Notes: generated by a model from the sequence alone, not told the origin. A stretch of DNA of 34,668 bases from Endomicrobiales bacterium (GCA_023228045.1 JALOBY010000015.1:1-34668); one strand, 5' to 3'. Counted from the first letter of the stretch, positions 1 through 7,131 are shown. Numbers and translations are program-made.

Positions 1-420
1 GTTCATATATGCTTCGTTGTTGTAACAAATGTAAAGCATATTATGTCCGCGTTCCATTGCGCCTGAAAGCGACTGTAAGCCGATATCGTATGTGCCGCCA
101 TCACCGCCAAAAGCAATAAACTTAATTTCTTTGTTTATTTTGCCTTGTTTTTTTAAACTTCTGTATGCTGTTTCTACGCCGCTGCAAGTTGCCGCGGAGT
201 TTTCAAACGCAGAGTGAATAAATGGAACTTTCCACGCGGTATATGGGAAAATTGTCGTGGCAACTTCAAGGCATCCTGTTGCCGAGGTTATAACAATTGG
301 GGTATCGGAAGCAGCAAGCAAAACCTGTCTTGCAACCGCACCTGCACCGCAACCGGCGCACAAACGATGCCCACCCGTTAATAGTTCTTCTTTTTTACAA
401 AGTTGTTTTAAATTTGCCAT
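1..420 (-). CDS. porB: Pyruvate:ferredoxin oxidoreductase beta subunit (partial, C-terminus beyond window)
   Basis: This is the thiamine-diphosphate-binding subunit of the four-subunit pyruvate:ferredoxin oxidoreductase, which converts pyruvate and CoA to acetyl-CoA, CO2 and reduced ferredoxin in the cytoplasm. About 140 N-terminal residues are visible. They begin MANLKQLCKK, carry the early cysteine pair CAGCGAG, and include the ThDP/Mg motif GGDGGTYDIG followed by YNNEAYMN at the window edge. The start at 418-420 is preceded by a clear GGAGG. The gene lies 46 nt downstream of porA and was probably cotranscribed with it. The rest of the protein lies to the left of the window. Identification is firm; the substrate could be another 2-oxoacid, but the subunit set fits pyruvate best. 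Confidence 0.9.
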   Translation of the reverse strand, partial: MANLKQLCKKEELLTGGHRLCAGCGAGAVARQVLLAASDTPIVITSATGCLEVATTIFPYTAWKVPFIHSAFENSAATCSGVETAYRSLKKQGKINKEIKFIAFGGDGGTYDIGLQSLSGAMERGHNMLYICYNNEAYMN

Positions 421-466
421 TTATACTTCCTCCAATTAAATTACTTCGTTATCAATAAAAACGAAA

Positions 467-1669
467 TTACTTTCTTACATTTATGTATTCAAGCGGCTCG
501 CCAACTTCTCCGCCATTTTTTATTTTTTCAAGACGGTCAAACACTTCTCTAAAATGCTCAAGAGTTATATCTCTTCCGCCGAGGCCATAAACATAGTTTA
601 TTGTTTTTGGATTTTTACCAGAATTGTGTGTGAACATTGCGGAGGTTACATCGGTATAAACTGGAGCAAAACTGCCAGAACAAGAATCGGCTCTGTCTAA
701 AATTGCAAGTGCCTTTAAGTGTGCGAGGTCTTTTGCAATTTCTTTGTGCGGGAATGGCCGGAAAACTCTTATTTTAAGCAATCCCGCTTTTACACCTTTT
801 GCACGAAGTTCGTCAACAACTACTTTCGCGGTTCCCGCGGCTGAACCAATTGCCACAATGGCTATTTCGGCATCGTCTAATTTGTACTTTTCATAAAAAC
901 TATACTCGCGGCCAAACTGTGCGGCAAAATCTTTTGCAACTTCAAGAATTATTTTTGATGCATTGCGCATTGCGTCGGCAAGCTGTAAACGGTGCTCAAA
1001 GTAATAATCTTGCAAATCAAGCGAGCCGAGTGTGTATGGGCGGTCTATATCTAACAAATACCTTTCGGGTTTATATTCGCCGACAAACTTTTTTACTTCT
1101 TCGTCTGGTTGTATTTCAACAACTTCCATACAATGGCTGATGATAAATCCGTCAGTGGTTACCATTGTCGGCAGCTTTGCTTTTTCTGCAATGCGTGTAG
1201 CTTGCAGCATATTATCGTATGCCTCTTGCGTATTTTCGGAATAAATTTGTATCCAGCCAGCATCACGCGCGCCCATTGTATCGGACTGGTCACCATGAAT
1301 GTTGATGGGGCTTGAAAGCGCGCGATTAACTTCTGCCATTACTATTGGCAAACGAAGGCCGGCAGCTATGTAAAGCATTTCCCACATTAAGGCAAGGCCT
1401 TGTGAAGATGTGCCTGTCATTACCCTTGCACCTGCGGCACAAGCGCCAATACATGCCGACATTGCCGAGTGTTCACTTTCTACGGCTATGTACTCTGTTG
1501 GAACAACTCCGTCTGCCACATACTGCGAGAAAATTTGCACAACTTCGGTTGCCGGCGTTATCGGGTAAGCCGCAACAACATCTGGCGCAATTTGGCGCAT
1601 TGCTTCAGCCATTGCTTCGTTGCCGGTTTTGGCAACAATTTTGCCATTTTTACTTGTTGGTTTTAACAT
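467..1669 (-). CDS. porA: Pyruvate:ferredoxin oxidoreductase alpha subunit
   Basis: A 400-residue alpha subunit of pyruvate:ferredoxin oxidoreductase. It supplies the pyrimidine-binding half of the ThDP site together with PorB. Visible family signatures are AYPITPATEVVQ near the N-terminus, ESEHSAMSACIGACAAGAR, then TGTSSQGLALMWEMLYIAAG and NIHGDQSD. I place the start at the ATG at 1667-1669 (MLKPTSKNGK), with GGAG about 10 nt upstream. The frame stays open upstream to 1741, but that stretch is repeat element E1 and encodes a non-family, arginine-rich tail. The length fits the family. The repeat island directly upstream separates this gene from porD and porG, so transcription across it, or a promoter inside it, must serve porA-porB. 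Confidence 0.92.
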   Translation of the reverse strand: MLKPTSKNGKIVAKTGNEAMAEAMRQIAPDVVAAYPITPATEVVQIFSQYVADGVVPTEYIAVESEHSAMSACIGACAAGARVMTGTSSQGLALMWEMLYIAAGLRLPIVMAEVNRALSSPINIHGDQSDTMGARDAGWIQIYSENTQEAYDNMLQATRIAEKAKLPTMVTTDGFIISHCMEVVEIQPDEEVKKFVGEYKPERYLLDIDRPYTLGSLDLQDYYFEHRLQLADAMRNASKIILEVAKDFAAQFGREYSFYEKYKLDDAEIAIVAIGSAAGTAKVVVDELRAKGVKAGLLKIRVFRPFPHKEIAKDLAHLKALAILDRADSCSGSFAPVYTDVTSAMFTHNSGKNPKTINYVYGLGGRDITLEHFREVFDRLEKIKNGGEVGEPLEYINVRK

Positions 1670-1683
1670 TAATAAACTCCTAT

Positions 1684-1735
1684 ATCGCCCGCCACTTGGG
1701 CGAGGTCTCGCCCACTCATACGAGTGAGGCGGACG
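1684..1735. repeat. Palindromic element E, copy E1
   Basis: On the plus strand it reads CGCCC, loop, GGGCGAGG, TCTCGCC, then the hairpin CACTC-ATAC-GAGTG, then AGGCGGACGT. It has the same arms as the other E copies with a private stem (CACTC/GAGTG). It abuts the 5' side of porA and causes a spurious N-terminal extension of that frame. Confidence 0.8.
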
Positions 1736-1763
1736 TCTCACCTATCGGTGGACTTAGTATTCA

Positions 1764-1814
1764 CTTCGTTCATACTTGGTTTGGCTAATATGATTTCGCC
1801 AAACCGCTCTACAA
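1764..1814. repeat. Variable-stem hairpin repeat, copy 1
   Basis: CTTCGTTCATA on the left and CGCTCTACAA on the right flank an 8-bp stem GGTTTGGC/GCCAAACC. The same flanks recur at 2149-2196 around a different stem. Confidence 0.55.
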
Positions 1815-1863
1815 GGGAAAACCTATGGTTTTCCCATTTCGTCGTCGCTCACTTCCGTTCGCT

Positions 1864-1943
1864 GAACCCTTTCCTAAATTATGGTACCAATGGTTGACCA
1901 CTTCATCAACCACTTCGAGTGCATAGGGCACTCTCGAAAGAAC
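1864..1943. repeat. Two-hairpin repeat module, copy 1
   Basis: GAACCCTTTCCTAA, then a GTACCAATGGTTGACC-type hairpin (TGGTTGA/TCAACCA), then a second hairpin GAGTGC-ATAGG-GCACTC. It recurs at 16043-16118 with a few changes, mostly in the loops. Confidence 0.7.
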
Positions 1944-1983
1944 ATTTATGTCGCGGCTCGCCATCGGCGAAACTTAGTATTTA

Positions 1984-2147
1984 AACCATAGAACTTGCAA
2001 TAGATTGCTGGATTCGACGAACGATGACGGTCTTTTCCTTCCTCAAAAAGCTCGCCCGATGTTTATAACATCGCTCTTGCTTTTTGAGTTGTAAAACCCA
2101 CGACCTCGCTCGTCTCGTTCCTAACACCTATTGCAAGGTCTATGGTT
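1984..2147. repeat. Long-hairpin element M, diverged copy M3
   Basis: Terminal inverted repeats CCATAGAACTTGCAATAG (left) and CTATTGCAAGGTCTATGG (right) bound about 160 nt. Internally it shares GGATTCGACGAACGAT-type sequence after the left end and CTCGTCTCGTTCCTAACACC before the right end with copies M1 and M2. Confidence 0.6.
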
Positions 2148-2148
2148 G

Positions 2149-2196
2149 CTTCGTTCATATTTGCTCGGCTTATTCATAAGCCGAAGCGCTCTACAA
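2149..2196. repeat. Variable-stem hairpin repeat, copy 2
   Basis: CTTCGTTCATA and CGCTCTACAA flanks as at 1764-1814, but the stem is CGGCTTA-TTCA-TAAGCCG. The flanks are conserved while the paired bases are not. Confidence 0.55.
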
Positions 2197-2220
2197 TTAT
2201 TCCTGTTTCTTTTCTACTTC

Positions 2221-2270
2221 CCCGCCCTTCAGGCGAGGTCTCGCCTCGCCACAAAGTGGCGGGCGGACAT
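2221..2270. repeat. Palindromic element E, copy E2
   Basis: Plus strand: CGCC-CTTCA-GGCGAGG, TCTCGCC, then the hairpin CGCCAC-AAA-GTGGCG, then GGCGGACAT. It has fixed arms with a different stem from E1. It ends six bases before the porD stop codon. Confidence 0.75.
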
Positions 2271-2275
2271 TGTTA

Positions 2276-2572
2276 CTATTTCTTTTCAACTTCCATTGTT
2301 ATTGCTTTTGTTTTTACAGGGCACTCAACCGCGCAAATGCCGCAACCTTTGCAGTGCTCCAAATCAAACTCGTCTCTTTTACCGTCTTTAACGGTTATGG
2401 CGCTGTCGGGGCAAGATATCCAACAAATCATACATTGAATACATTTTTCTTTGTGCCAAACCGGCTTTTCAGTTCTCCAGCCGCCTGTTATAAAATTTAC
2501 TGCCGTGCCAGCTTCCAAAATATCGCCTATTGGCAACTGACTGGCGGATAATTTTTTCTCTTCTGCTTTCAT
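2276..2572 (-). CDS. porD: Pyruvate:ferredoxin oxidoreductase delta (ferredoxin-like) subunit
   Basis: A 98-residue 2[4Fe-4S] ferredoxin-type subunit that carries electrons from the ThDP site to external ferredoxin. Two cluster motifs are visible: CIQCMICWISCP and CKGCGICAVECP. The N-terminal KPVWHKEKCIQC stretch is typical of PorD. The start at 2570-2572 has GGAGGAG immediately upstream. It follows porG by 30 nt, so these two are probably cotranscribed; E2 and the repeat island follow its stop codon. Confidence 0.93.
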   Translation of the reverse strand: MKAEEKKLSASQLPIGDILEAGTAVNFITGGWRTEKPVWHKEKCIQCMICWISCPDSAITVKDGKRDEFDLEHCKGCGICAVECPVKTKAITMEVEKK

Positions 2573-2602
2573 TTACTCCTCCAAAATTTTTCTGTGCCGC
2601 TA

Positions 2603-3184
2603 TTATCCATTTTTTACTTCGTCGTATGCTCTTTTTATGCAGGCAAGGTTGCCTTCAATAACCTGAGGTTTATGACGAAACTTTTGCTCAAGTTTTTTCT
2701 TTGTATCTTCAAGCACATGGTCAATGTCCATAGTGCCAATTACTTTTACAAGCGCGCCAAGCATTGGCGTGTTTGGTATGTTCATTCCGATTGTTTCGGT
2801 AGAAATTTTTGATGCGTCAACAACAAAAACCTGCTCAGCTGAAATGCCAAGACGCTCGGCAAGGTCTTTTGAATGAAACGAGGTGTTAACTATAACTTTC
2901 CCGTCTTTAGGCAAGCCCTCTGTAACATTTACAGTATCAATCAGCGTTGGGTCTAAAATTACAACAAAGTTTGGTTCTGTTATGCCACAGTGCACAGTTA
3001 TTGCCGCATCGGCTATTCTATTAAACGACTGCACCGGAGCGCCCATTCTTTCCGGGCCATATTCTGGGAAGGCCTGAATGTGCTTACCTGTTGCTAGTGC
3101 TGCTTCACCAAAAAGCAAAGCGGCTGTTTTTGCGCCTTGTCCGCCTCTGCCATGCCAACGAATTTCCATCATATTTTTTGACAT
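2603..3184 (-). CDS. porG: Pyruvate:ferredoxin oxidoreductase gamma subunit
   Basis: A 193-residue gamma subunit (also called PorC or PorG) of the 2-oxoacid:acceptor oxidoreductase complex. The diagnostic N-terminus MEIRWHGRGGQGAKTAALL is followed by FPEYGPERMGAPV, both typical of the POR gamma domain. I chose the ATG at 3182-3184 (MSKNMMEIRW) because GGAGGG lies upstream and the family begins just before the EIRWHGRGGQG block. An upstream ATG in the same frame would add 22 residues without family similarity. It lies 122 nt downstream of recR, so it may belong to the dnaX-recR transcript or have its own promoter. Confidence 0.92.
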   Translation of the reverse strand: MSKNMMEIRWHGRGGQGAKTAALLFGEAALATGKHIQAFPEYGPERMGAPVQSFNRIADAAITVHCGITEPNFVVILDPTLIDTVNVTEGLPKDGKVIVNTSFHSKDLAERLGISAEQVFVVDASKISTETIGMNIPNTPMLGALVKVIGTMDIDHVLEDTKKKLEQKFRHKPQVIEGNLACIKRAYDEVKNG

Positions 3185-3306
3185 AAACCTATACCCTCCA
3201 TATGAACTATTTTTTATAGAAAGTTCTAATATTGGGCTAAAAGAAAACATCAGCTAAAGAATTATGCGCCTCTACAGCGTGTAATTCCTTGCCAATGTTC
3301 TTGGCC

Positions 3307-3903
3307 CTACATCTCCCTGCGCCCTTGTAAAGCACGGGTGAGTGTTATTTCATCTGCGTATTCTAAATCGCCGCCCATGGGCAGGCCGTATCCAATTCTT
3401 GTAACTTTTGGCACAAGCGGTTTAATTTGTTCTGCCAGAAAAAGAGCTGTTATTTCACCTTTTGAATCTGTGTCTGTAGCAATTATTAGTTCGGCAATAC
3501 TATCACTTTTTAGACGATTTAGCAACTCTTTAACCCTAATGTCATTTGGGCCAACCCCATCAAGCGGCGAAAGCGCGCCGCCAAGCACAAAGTAAAGCCC
3601 GTAGTACTGCTTTACAGCACTAAATGCGGTGAGGTCTTGCGGCGTTTCAACCACACAAAGTGTTGTTTTATCTCTTGTGCTATCATCGCAAACATCGCAA
3701 GGGTCACTCTGAGTTATGTTAAAACACTTGCCGCAAATTTTTACCGAACCCTTTGCATCTGCTATTGAGTTAACTATTTCGCTTACCTGAGAATCGGGCG
3801 CCCTTAATATATGATAGCTCAACCTTTCTGCCATTTTAGGGCCGATACCGGGCATTGTGCGAAACGCCTCTATCATTCTTTCTACAGCTTTAGGCCTTGT
3901 CAT
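3307..3903 (-). CDS. recR: Recombination mediator protein RecR
   Basis: A 198-residue RecR, the usual family length. It acts with RecO/RecF to load RecA at gaps in DNA. The order is: N-terminal helix-hairpin-helix (MPGIGPKMAERLSYHIL), a four-cysteine zinc finger (C57, C60, C69, C72), a Toprim domain starting with LCVVETPQDL (acidic E86) and containing IIATDTDSKGE, and the C-terminal GYGLPMGGDLEYADEITL block. The ATG follows the dnaX stop by 12 nt with no evident Shine-Dalgarno, suggesting translational coupling. dnaX-recR is a very common bacterial gene pair. Confidence 0.96.
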   Translation of the reverse strand: MTRPKAVERMIEAFRTMPGIGPKMAERLSYHILRAPDSQVSEIVNSIADAKGSVKICGKCFNITQSDPCDVCDDSTRDKTTLCVVETPQDLTAFSAVKQYYGLYFVLGGALSPLDGVGPNDIRVKELLNRLKSDSIAELIIATDTDSKGEITALFLAEQIKPLVPKVTRIGYGLPMGGDLEYADEITLTRALQGRREM

Positions 3904-3915
3904 ATATTTAGCACG

Positions 3916-5607
3916 CTAATTTTTCTTTACCGTTCCTTTAAATAAATCTCTTACTTTTTCTACCGCTGATGGCAACTTTGGGGTAATATTGCCTTCCGGC
4001 AAAACTGAAAACACTTCTTTTACGGGAATAATTGGCTCCTGTGTTGATATTACTTGCGGCTCACCGGGCAAAGAAGTGGAACTATTGCTTTCTTGCACAA
4101 CTATATTTATGGAAATGCTCTTACCAAACTTCCCACTCATTATCTGCTCTATTGTTTCCCTATTAGAGTTGATAGTTTCTTTCTCAAAACGACTTGCCAC
4201 TGTAAGTGCCAAAACACCACTTGGGCTAAGTGTCTTAAAATGACTATCTTTTAGCATATAGCCAAAAGCCGGGTGCTTTTTACTGAAATCGGCTATTGTT
4301 TGACGCCAAAGTGTTAAGTGGCTACTGCTATCATTGGTGCTTGTGTATGAATCTGACACATTATTTTTTGAGCTATCCGTAATTATGTAAGCCGGTTTGT
4401 TATCTGAAACTTTATTAGAAGCACTCGCCTCGTTTCGGTTCTCTTTGTTTTGCCCTGCGCCTTCCTGCATTTGCATACCGCCGCTTTTTTCTAGCTCTTC
4501 AAGGCGTTTTAATATATCGTCTGCACCAATGTAAGGCAGGCATAACCTTACAAGACAAAGTTCAAGTACTATTCTGGGCTCGTCACTGCGTTTCATTTCA
4601 TCTACCGCTTTTGTAAGCAACGATGTTGAGCGAACAAGCCATGCTTGGGTAAAATTATCTTTTTCTTTTTCAAGCCACTGCTTTTCGCCAGCTGTAATTT
4701 CTACAGCTGATGGGTTTATTTTATAAACCAAGGTTTTACGAAATCTGGAGCGAAGGTCTGATGCAAACTGCGCAAGGTTGTAGCCCTGCATATTTACTTC
4801 TTTTACAAGTACCATAATTGCACTTGCATCATTTTGGGCGCAAAACTCAGCAGCTTCGTTTATTAACTTGTCAGGCAAAAGGCCAAGCACCGTGTTTGCA
4901 TCGGACTCTTTAATATCTTTAACACCTAATGAAATAAGCTGGTCAAGTAAACTTAAAGCATCGCGCATAGAGCCGCCGGTGGTGCTTGCAATTGTTTGCA
5001 AAACTTCAGGGGCAACCACTACTTTTTCTTTTTTTAATATTGCTTCAAGGTTGGCAATAATATCTTTTGACGAAATTAAGCGAAAGCGAAATTTTTGACA
5101 ACGGGAAAGAATTGTAATCGGAATTTTTTGCTGTTCGGTAGTTGCAAGTATAAAAACCACATGCGCTGGCGGCTCTTCAAGTGTTTTAAGAAGTGCGTTA
5201 AAAGCGGCATCGGTTATTTGGTGGGCTTCGTCTATTATGTAAATTTTGTATTTTGAAACGGCAGGTGCGAATTTAACATTTTCGCGCAGTTCGCGAATTT
5301 CATCTATACCGCGGTTAGATGCACCATCAATTTCTTGTACATCAACACTTGAGCCGCCGGTAATTTCAACACAGTTTGTGCATTTTCCGCATGGCTCAGG
5401 TGTAGGGCCATTTTTGCAGTTTAATGCTTTTGCAAAAATTCTTGCGGCGGTAGTTTTACCCACACCCCTTGGACCGCTTAATAAATAAGCGTGCGCCACG
5501 CGATTTTCAGAAATGGCATTTTTTAAAATTGTTGAAACATGCTCTTGCCCTATTATATCGGCAAATGTTTGTGGGCGAAACCTTCTGGCAAGAACAACAT
5601 AAGACAT
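3916..5607 (-). CDS. dnaX: DNA polymerase III subunit tau/gamma (clamp loader ATPase)
   Basis: A 563-residue DnaX, the ATPase of the DNA polymerase III clamp loader. Visible parts are Walker A GPRGVGKTT (residues 45-53), a zinc module with C64, C73, C76 and C79, Walker B IIDEAHQ (D126, E127) and the sensor/arginine-finger motif LSRC (R169). Domain III runs to about residue 375. After it comes a low-complexity Asn/Ser/Lys linker (about 375-430) and a tau-type C-terminal region. The start has GGAGTG 6 nt upstream. The linker contains an in-phase A-AAA-AAT heptamer followed at once by a -1-frame stop (separate entry), which could generate a gamma-like short form. Confidence 0.96.
   Translation of the reverse strand: MSYVVLARRFRPQTFADIIGQEHVSTILKNAISENRVAHAYLLSGPRGVGKTTAARIFAKALNCKNGPTPEPCGKCTNCVEITGGSSVDVQEIDGASNRGIDEIRELRENVKFAPAVSKYKIYIIDEAHQITDAAFNALLKTLEEPPAHVVFILATTEQQKIPITILSRCQKFRFRLISSKDIIANLEAILKKEKVVVAPEVLQTIASTTGGSMRDALSLLDQLISLGVKDIKESDANTVLGLLPDKLINEAAEFCAQNDASAIMVLVKEVNMQGYNLAQFASDLRSRFRKTLVYKINPSAVEITAGEKQWLEKEKDNFTQAWLVRSTSLLTKAVDEMKRSDEPRIVLELCLVRLCLPYIGADDILKRLEELEKSGGMQMQEGAGQNKENRNEASASNKVSDNKPAYIITDSSKNNVSDSYTSTNDSSSHLTLWRQTIADFSKKHPAFGYMLKDSHFKTLSPSGVLALTVASRFEKETINSNRETIEQIMSGKFGKSISINIVVQESNSSTSLPGEPQVISTQEPIIPVKEVFSVLPEGNITPKLPSAVEKVRDLFKGTVKKN
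4361..4369 (-). promoter_or_regulatory. Candidate -1 frameshift heptamer with -1 stop in dnaX
   Basis: On the coding strand, codons 413-415 read TCA AAA AAT, giving the correctly phased heptamer A-AAA-AAT. A -1 slip would decode Lys-Lys and then meet TAA. The product would end at about residue 415, after clamp-loader domains I-III and inside the linker. This resembles the logic of the dnaX frameshift known from E. coli. I see no strong downstream hairpin or upstream Shine-Dalgarno stimulator, so this is a weak candidate. Confidence 0.25.
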
Positions 5608-5731
5608 TTTTCACTCCATGGTATTTAATCGGTCTCTTGCAACAAAACTCGCAACCACGCAAAAAAAGAACTTACTTTTGTTGCGCTTCTCAAATTATGT
5701 TGTAAAAGCTAGATTTATTATTAAAAAATTC

Positions 5732-5805
5732 TGGTGGAGCCAGTGGGAATTGAACCCGCATCTCATCGTTGCGAACGATGCATACTGCCGTTATACTATG
5801 GCCCC
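5732..5805 (-). tRNA. tRNA-Ala (anticodon CGC)
   Basis: The reverse complement starts GGGGCCATAGTATAACGGC and folds as a normal class I tRNA. The acceptor stem GGGGCCA/TGGCTCC contains the G3-U70 pair that marks alanine tRNAs. The anticodon arm is CATCG-TTCGCAA-CGATG, giving CGC. The T-arm GCGGGTTCAATTCCCAC is clear. The 3' CCA is encoded (5732-5734). Confidence 0.95.
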
Positions 5806-5825
5806 ACAAAAATTTGTGCTTATTT

Positions 5826-5988
5826 GAACCCAGATTTCGCAATAGGGTTTGGAATTCATCAAAAGATATGGGACATTTTTATCCGCAAAAACCTTGCTAA
5901 TGGAATTACCATTCACTGCAATTTTTGCGTCAAAACTGTATCCATCTCTTTCGTCTCTGTTCTCAAACCTATTGCAAAATACGGGTTT
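5826..5988. repeat. Long-hairpin element M, copy M1 (MITE-like)
   Basis: About 163 nt. The left end GAACCCAGATTTCGCAATAG and the right end CTATTGCAAAATACGGGTTT are near-complementary. The pairing continues through the whole element (left GATATGGGACATTTTTATCC against right-arm reverse complement GAGATGGATACAGTTTTGAC) to a tip at AATGG-AATTA-CCATT. The entire element is therefore one long imperfect hairpin. Copies M2 and M3 share its internal order. Confidence 0.75.
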
Positions 5989-6014
5989 GAAATAACTAAT
6001 TAAAAGCAACTAAA

Positions 6015-6401
6015 TTACCAACGGCTACCGCCGCTGCCACCACCTCTGCTATTGCCGCCACCACTTCTGCCACCACCAAAACCACCGCTTCTACCACCGC
6101 CAAAACCACCACTTCTGCCACCAAAACCACCACCGCCACTTCTTCTTGGACCGCCTTCTGTTTTTGGTTTGGCTTCGTTAACTGTTAATGGACGGCCTTT
6201 TAGGTCTTTACCATTGAGAGCTGCTATTGCGGCTGCCCCTTCTTCTTTAACTGCCATTTCAACAAAACCAAAACCTCTTGATTCACCTGTGAACTTATCT
6301 TTAATTACAGCGGCCGTTGCAACCTGACCGAATGTTGAAAAAAGACTTGAAAGATCCTGCTCAGACACTTCGCGTGCTAAATTACCTACATAAATGTTCA
6401 T
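6015..6401 (-). CDS. Glycine-rich RRM RNA-binding protein
   Basis: A 128-residue protein with one RNA recognition motif: RNP2 IYVGNL (residues 3-8) and RNP1 RGFGFVEM (about 42-49). It is followed by a Gly/Arg/Ser tail built from repeats of the type GGFGGGRSGG. This is the architecture of the small bacterial RNA-binding proteins (Rbp type) known from cyanobacteria and several other phyla, often linked to cold shock or RNA metabolism. The start has AGGGG upstream and a promoter-like -10 element about 195 nt away, so the mRNA has a long leader (separate entry). It is monocistronic by position: M1 lies downstream and the TspO gene is more than 300 bp upstream. Confidence 0.93.
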   Translation of the reverse strand: MNIYVGNLAREVSEQDLSSLFSTFGQVATAAVIKDKFTGESRGFGFVEMAVKEEGAAAIAALNGKDLKGRPLTVNEAKPKTEGGPRRSGGGGFGGRSGGFGGGRSGGFGGGRSGGGNSRGGGSGGSRW

Positions 6402-6590
6402 AGCTACCCCTTTATCGCGTATTTAACTTTCGCCTTCTGCTCGAAAGAATATTCTGTGACATGTTTTACTTTTGCGTCTTACACTTTACAAATGCCACCG
6501 TGTTAGGCAATTTGACCCATTAGCACCATCGGCACAGCGATCTGCGCCTGATCTCCTTTAGCACGGACTTCAAAATTTTGTTTCACAACT
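6402..6590 (-). promoter_or_regulatory. Long, GC-richer structured 5' leader of the RRM gene
   Basis: About 190 nt between the putative transcription start and the RRM start codon. It is richer in G+C than its surroundings. The coding-strand RNA contains a strong hairpin GGCGCAG-AUCG-CUGUGCC (about 6532-6550). An outer pairing CCGUG/CACGG encloses the segment containing AUGGGUCAAAUUGCC. I could not match it to a known riboswitch class by eye. Long leaders are usual for cold-inducible RNA-binding protein genes. Confidence 0.45.
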
Positions 6591-6596
6591 TTGTCG

Positions 6597-6627
6597 ATTA
6601 TACCAAATTTTTATTTTTTTGTGTGAA
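6597..6627 (-). promoter_or_regulatory. Putative promoter of the RRM gene
   Basis: The minus strand carries a consensus -10 TATAAT (6597-6602) and a -35-like TTCACA (6622-6627) with a 19-nt A-rich spacer. This places the start of transcription near 6590. The -10 is convincing; the -35 match and spacing are weak. The remaining sequence up to 6735 is AT-rich with no feature I recognise. Confidence 0.45.
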
Positions 6628-6735
6628 TACTACTAAGCTTAAACATTTCCGATAATATGTGTTATTTTGGCAAGTTTATAATTACAGCTTTAAAACAATA
6701 ATAACGACTTATTAGTTAGAGCTTACATAAGTTCA

Positions 6736-7131
6736 TTACTTATTTAAATAAGTGATAGTTAATTGCAAAACAGTTGCAAAGGAAACCCAAAGTAAGTACG
6801 GAATTTGAATATAAGCAATCCAGTGAGAGTGTGGCCATATAGCAACCATTGCCCATATTAGTGTACCCAAGATGAGCAAGATATCAATTGCGGCAAGAAT
6901 ATTGTTTTGTAGCCCAAATTGTAAAGGAGTAAATGCGAAGTTAAAAATGAGGTTAAGAATAAATGGCAGAGCAACAATAAAAGCAATCTCTTTTTTGCAC
7001 GCCATTAAAAACACCTTACCAAAAGACAAAACGATTAACACATAAAGAAATGTCCACACTGGACCGAAAAGCCAGGAAGGTGGCGCCCATGACGGCTTAA
7101 TTAATTGAGAATACCAGATATATGCTTTCAT
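6736..7131 (-). CDS. TspO/MBR family membrane protein
   Basis: A 131-residue membrane protein of the TspO/peripheral benzodiazepine receptor family, with about five hydrophobic segments. The family pattern WYSQLIKPSWAPPSWLFGPVW (here residues 6-26) and the later WPHSHWIAYIQIPYLLW stretch are visible. Members bind tetrapyrroles or related ligands in the membrane; the ligand here cannot be deduced. It is somewhat shorter than typical members (about 155 aa). The start has AGGAG about 12 nt upstream. It follows the pentapeptide-repeat gene by about 35 nt and may be cotranscribed with it. Confidence 0.85.
   Translation of the reverse strand: MKAYIWYSQLIKPSWAPPSWLFGPVWTFLYVLIVLSFGKVFLMACKKEIAFIVALPFILNLIFNFAFTPLQFGLQNNILAAIDILLILGTLIWAMVAIWPHSHWIAYIQIPYLLWVSFATVLQLTITYLNK

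Larger units (their letters stand above)
1670..2275. other. Repeat island inside the por cluster, no gene
   Basis: About 600 bp between porD and porA with no credible coding sequence. It is packed with hairpins and repeats, which are listed separately. They are E1 (1684-1735), a variable-stem hairpin (1764-1814), a perfect hairpin GGGAAAACC-TAT-GGTTTTCCC at about 1815-1835, a two-hairpin module (1864-1943), long-hairpin element M3 (1984-2147), a second variable-stem hairpin (2149-2196) and E2 (2221-2270). A partial E-like module (TATGTCGC, then CTCGCC-ATC-GGCGA) sits near 1948-1970. Open frames here are by-products of the repeats. Confidence 0.8.
5608..6014. other. Gap between dnaX and the RRM gene
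   Basis: About 400 bp holding tRNA-Ala (5732-5805) and long-hairpin element M1 (5826-5988). Between the dnaX start and the tRNA I see only its ribosome-binding site and AT-rich sequence. No additional gene is supported. Confidence 0.7.

Noticed and set aside
1670..1741. N-terminal extension of PorA (RRPPHSYEWARPRPSGGRY).
   Set aside because: It is encoded by element E1 upstream of the true ATG with a good ribosome-binding site and has no family similarity.
2002..2025. CTGGATTCGACG, which resembles the 5' signature of tmRNA.
   Set aside because: It lies inside repeat M3, and the same block occurs in diverged form in M1 and M2. No tag reading frame or tRNA-like 3' end is present.
5020..5045. 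A-rich run AAAAAAAGAAAAAG in dnaX as a frameshift site.
   Set aside because: It lies at about residue 192 inside the clamp-loader core and a -1 shift meets no nearby stop, so the product would not be gamma-like.
5791..6009. A 72-codon frame across tRNA-Ala and M1.
   Set aside because: It is explained by repeat M1; the homologous M2 is open in a different frame, so it is not protein coding.
6052..6327. A proline/leucine-rich plus-strand frame opposite the RRM gene.
   Set aside because: It is the antisense of the glycine-rich tail.
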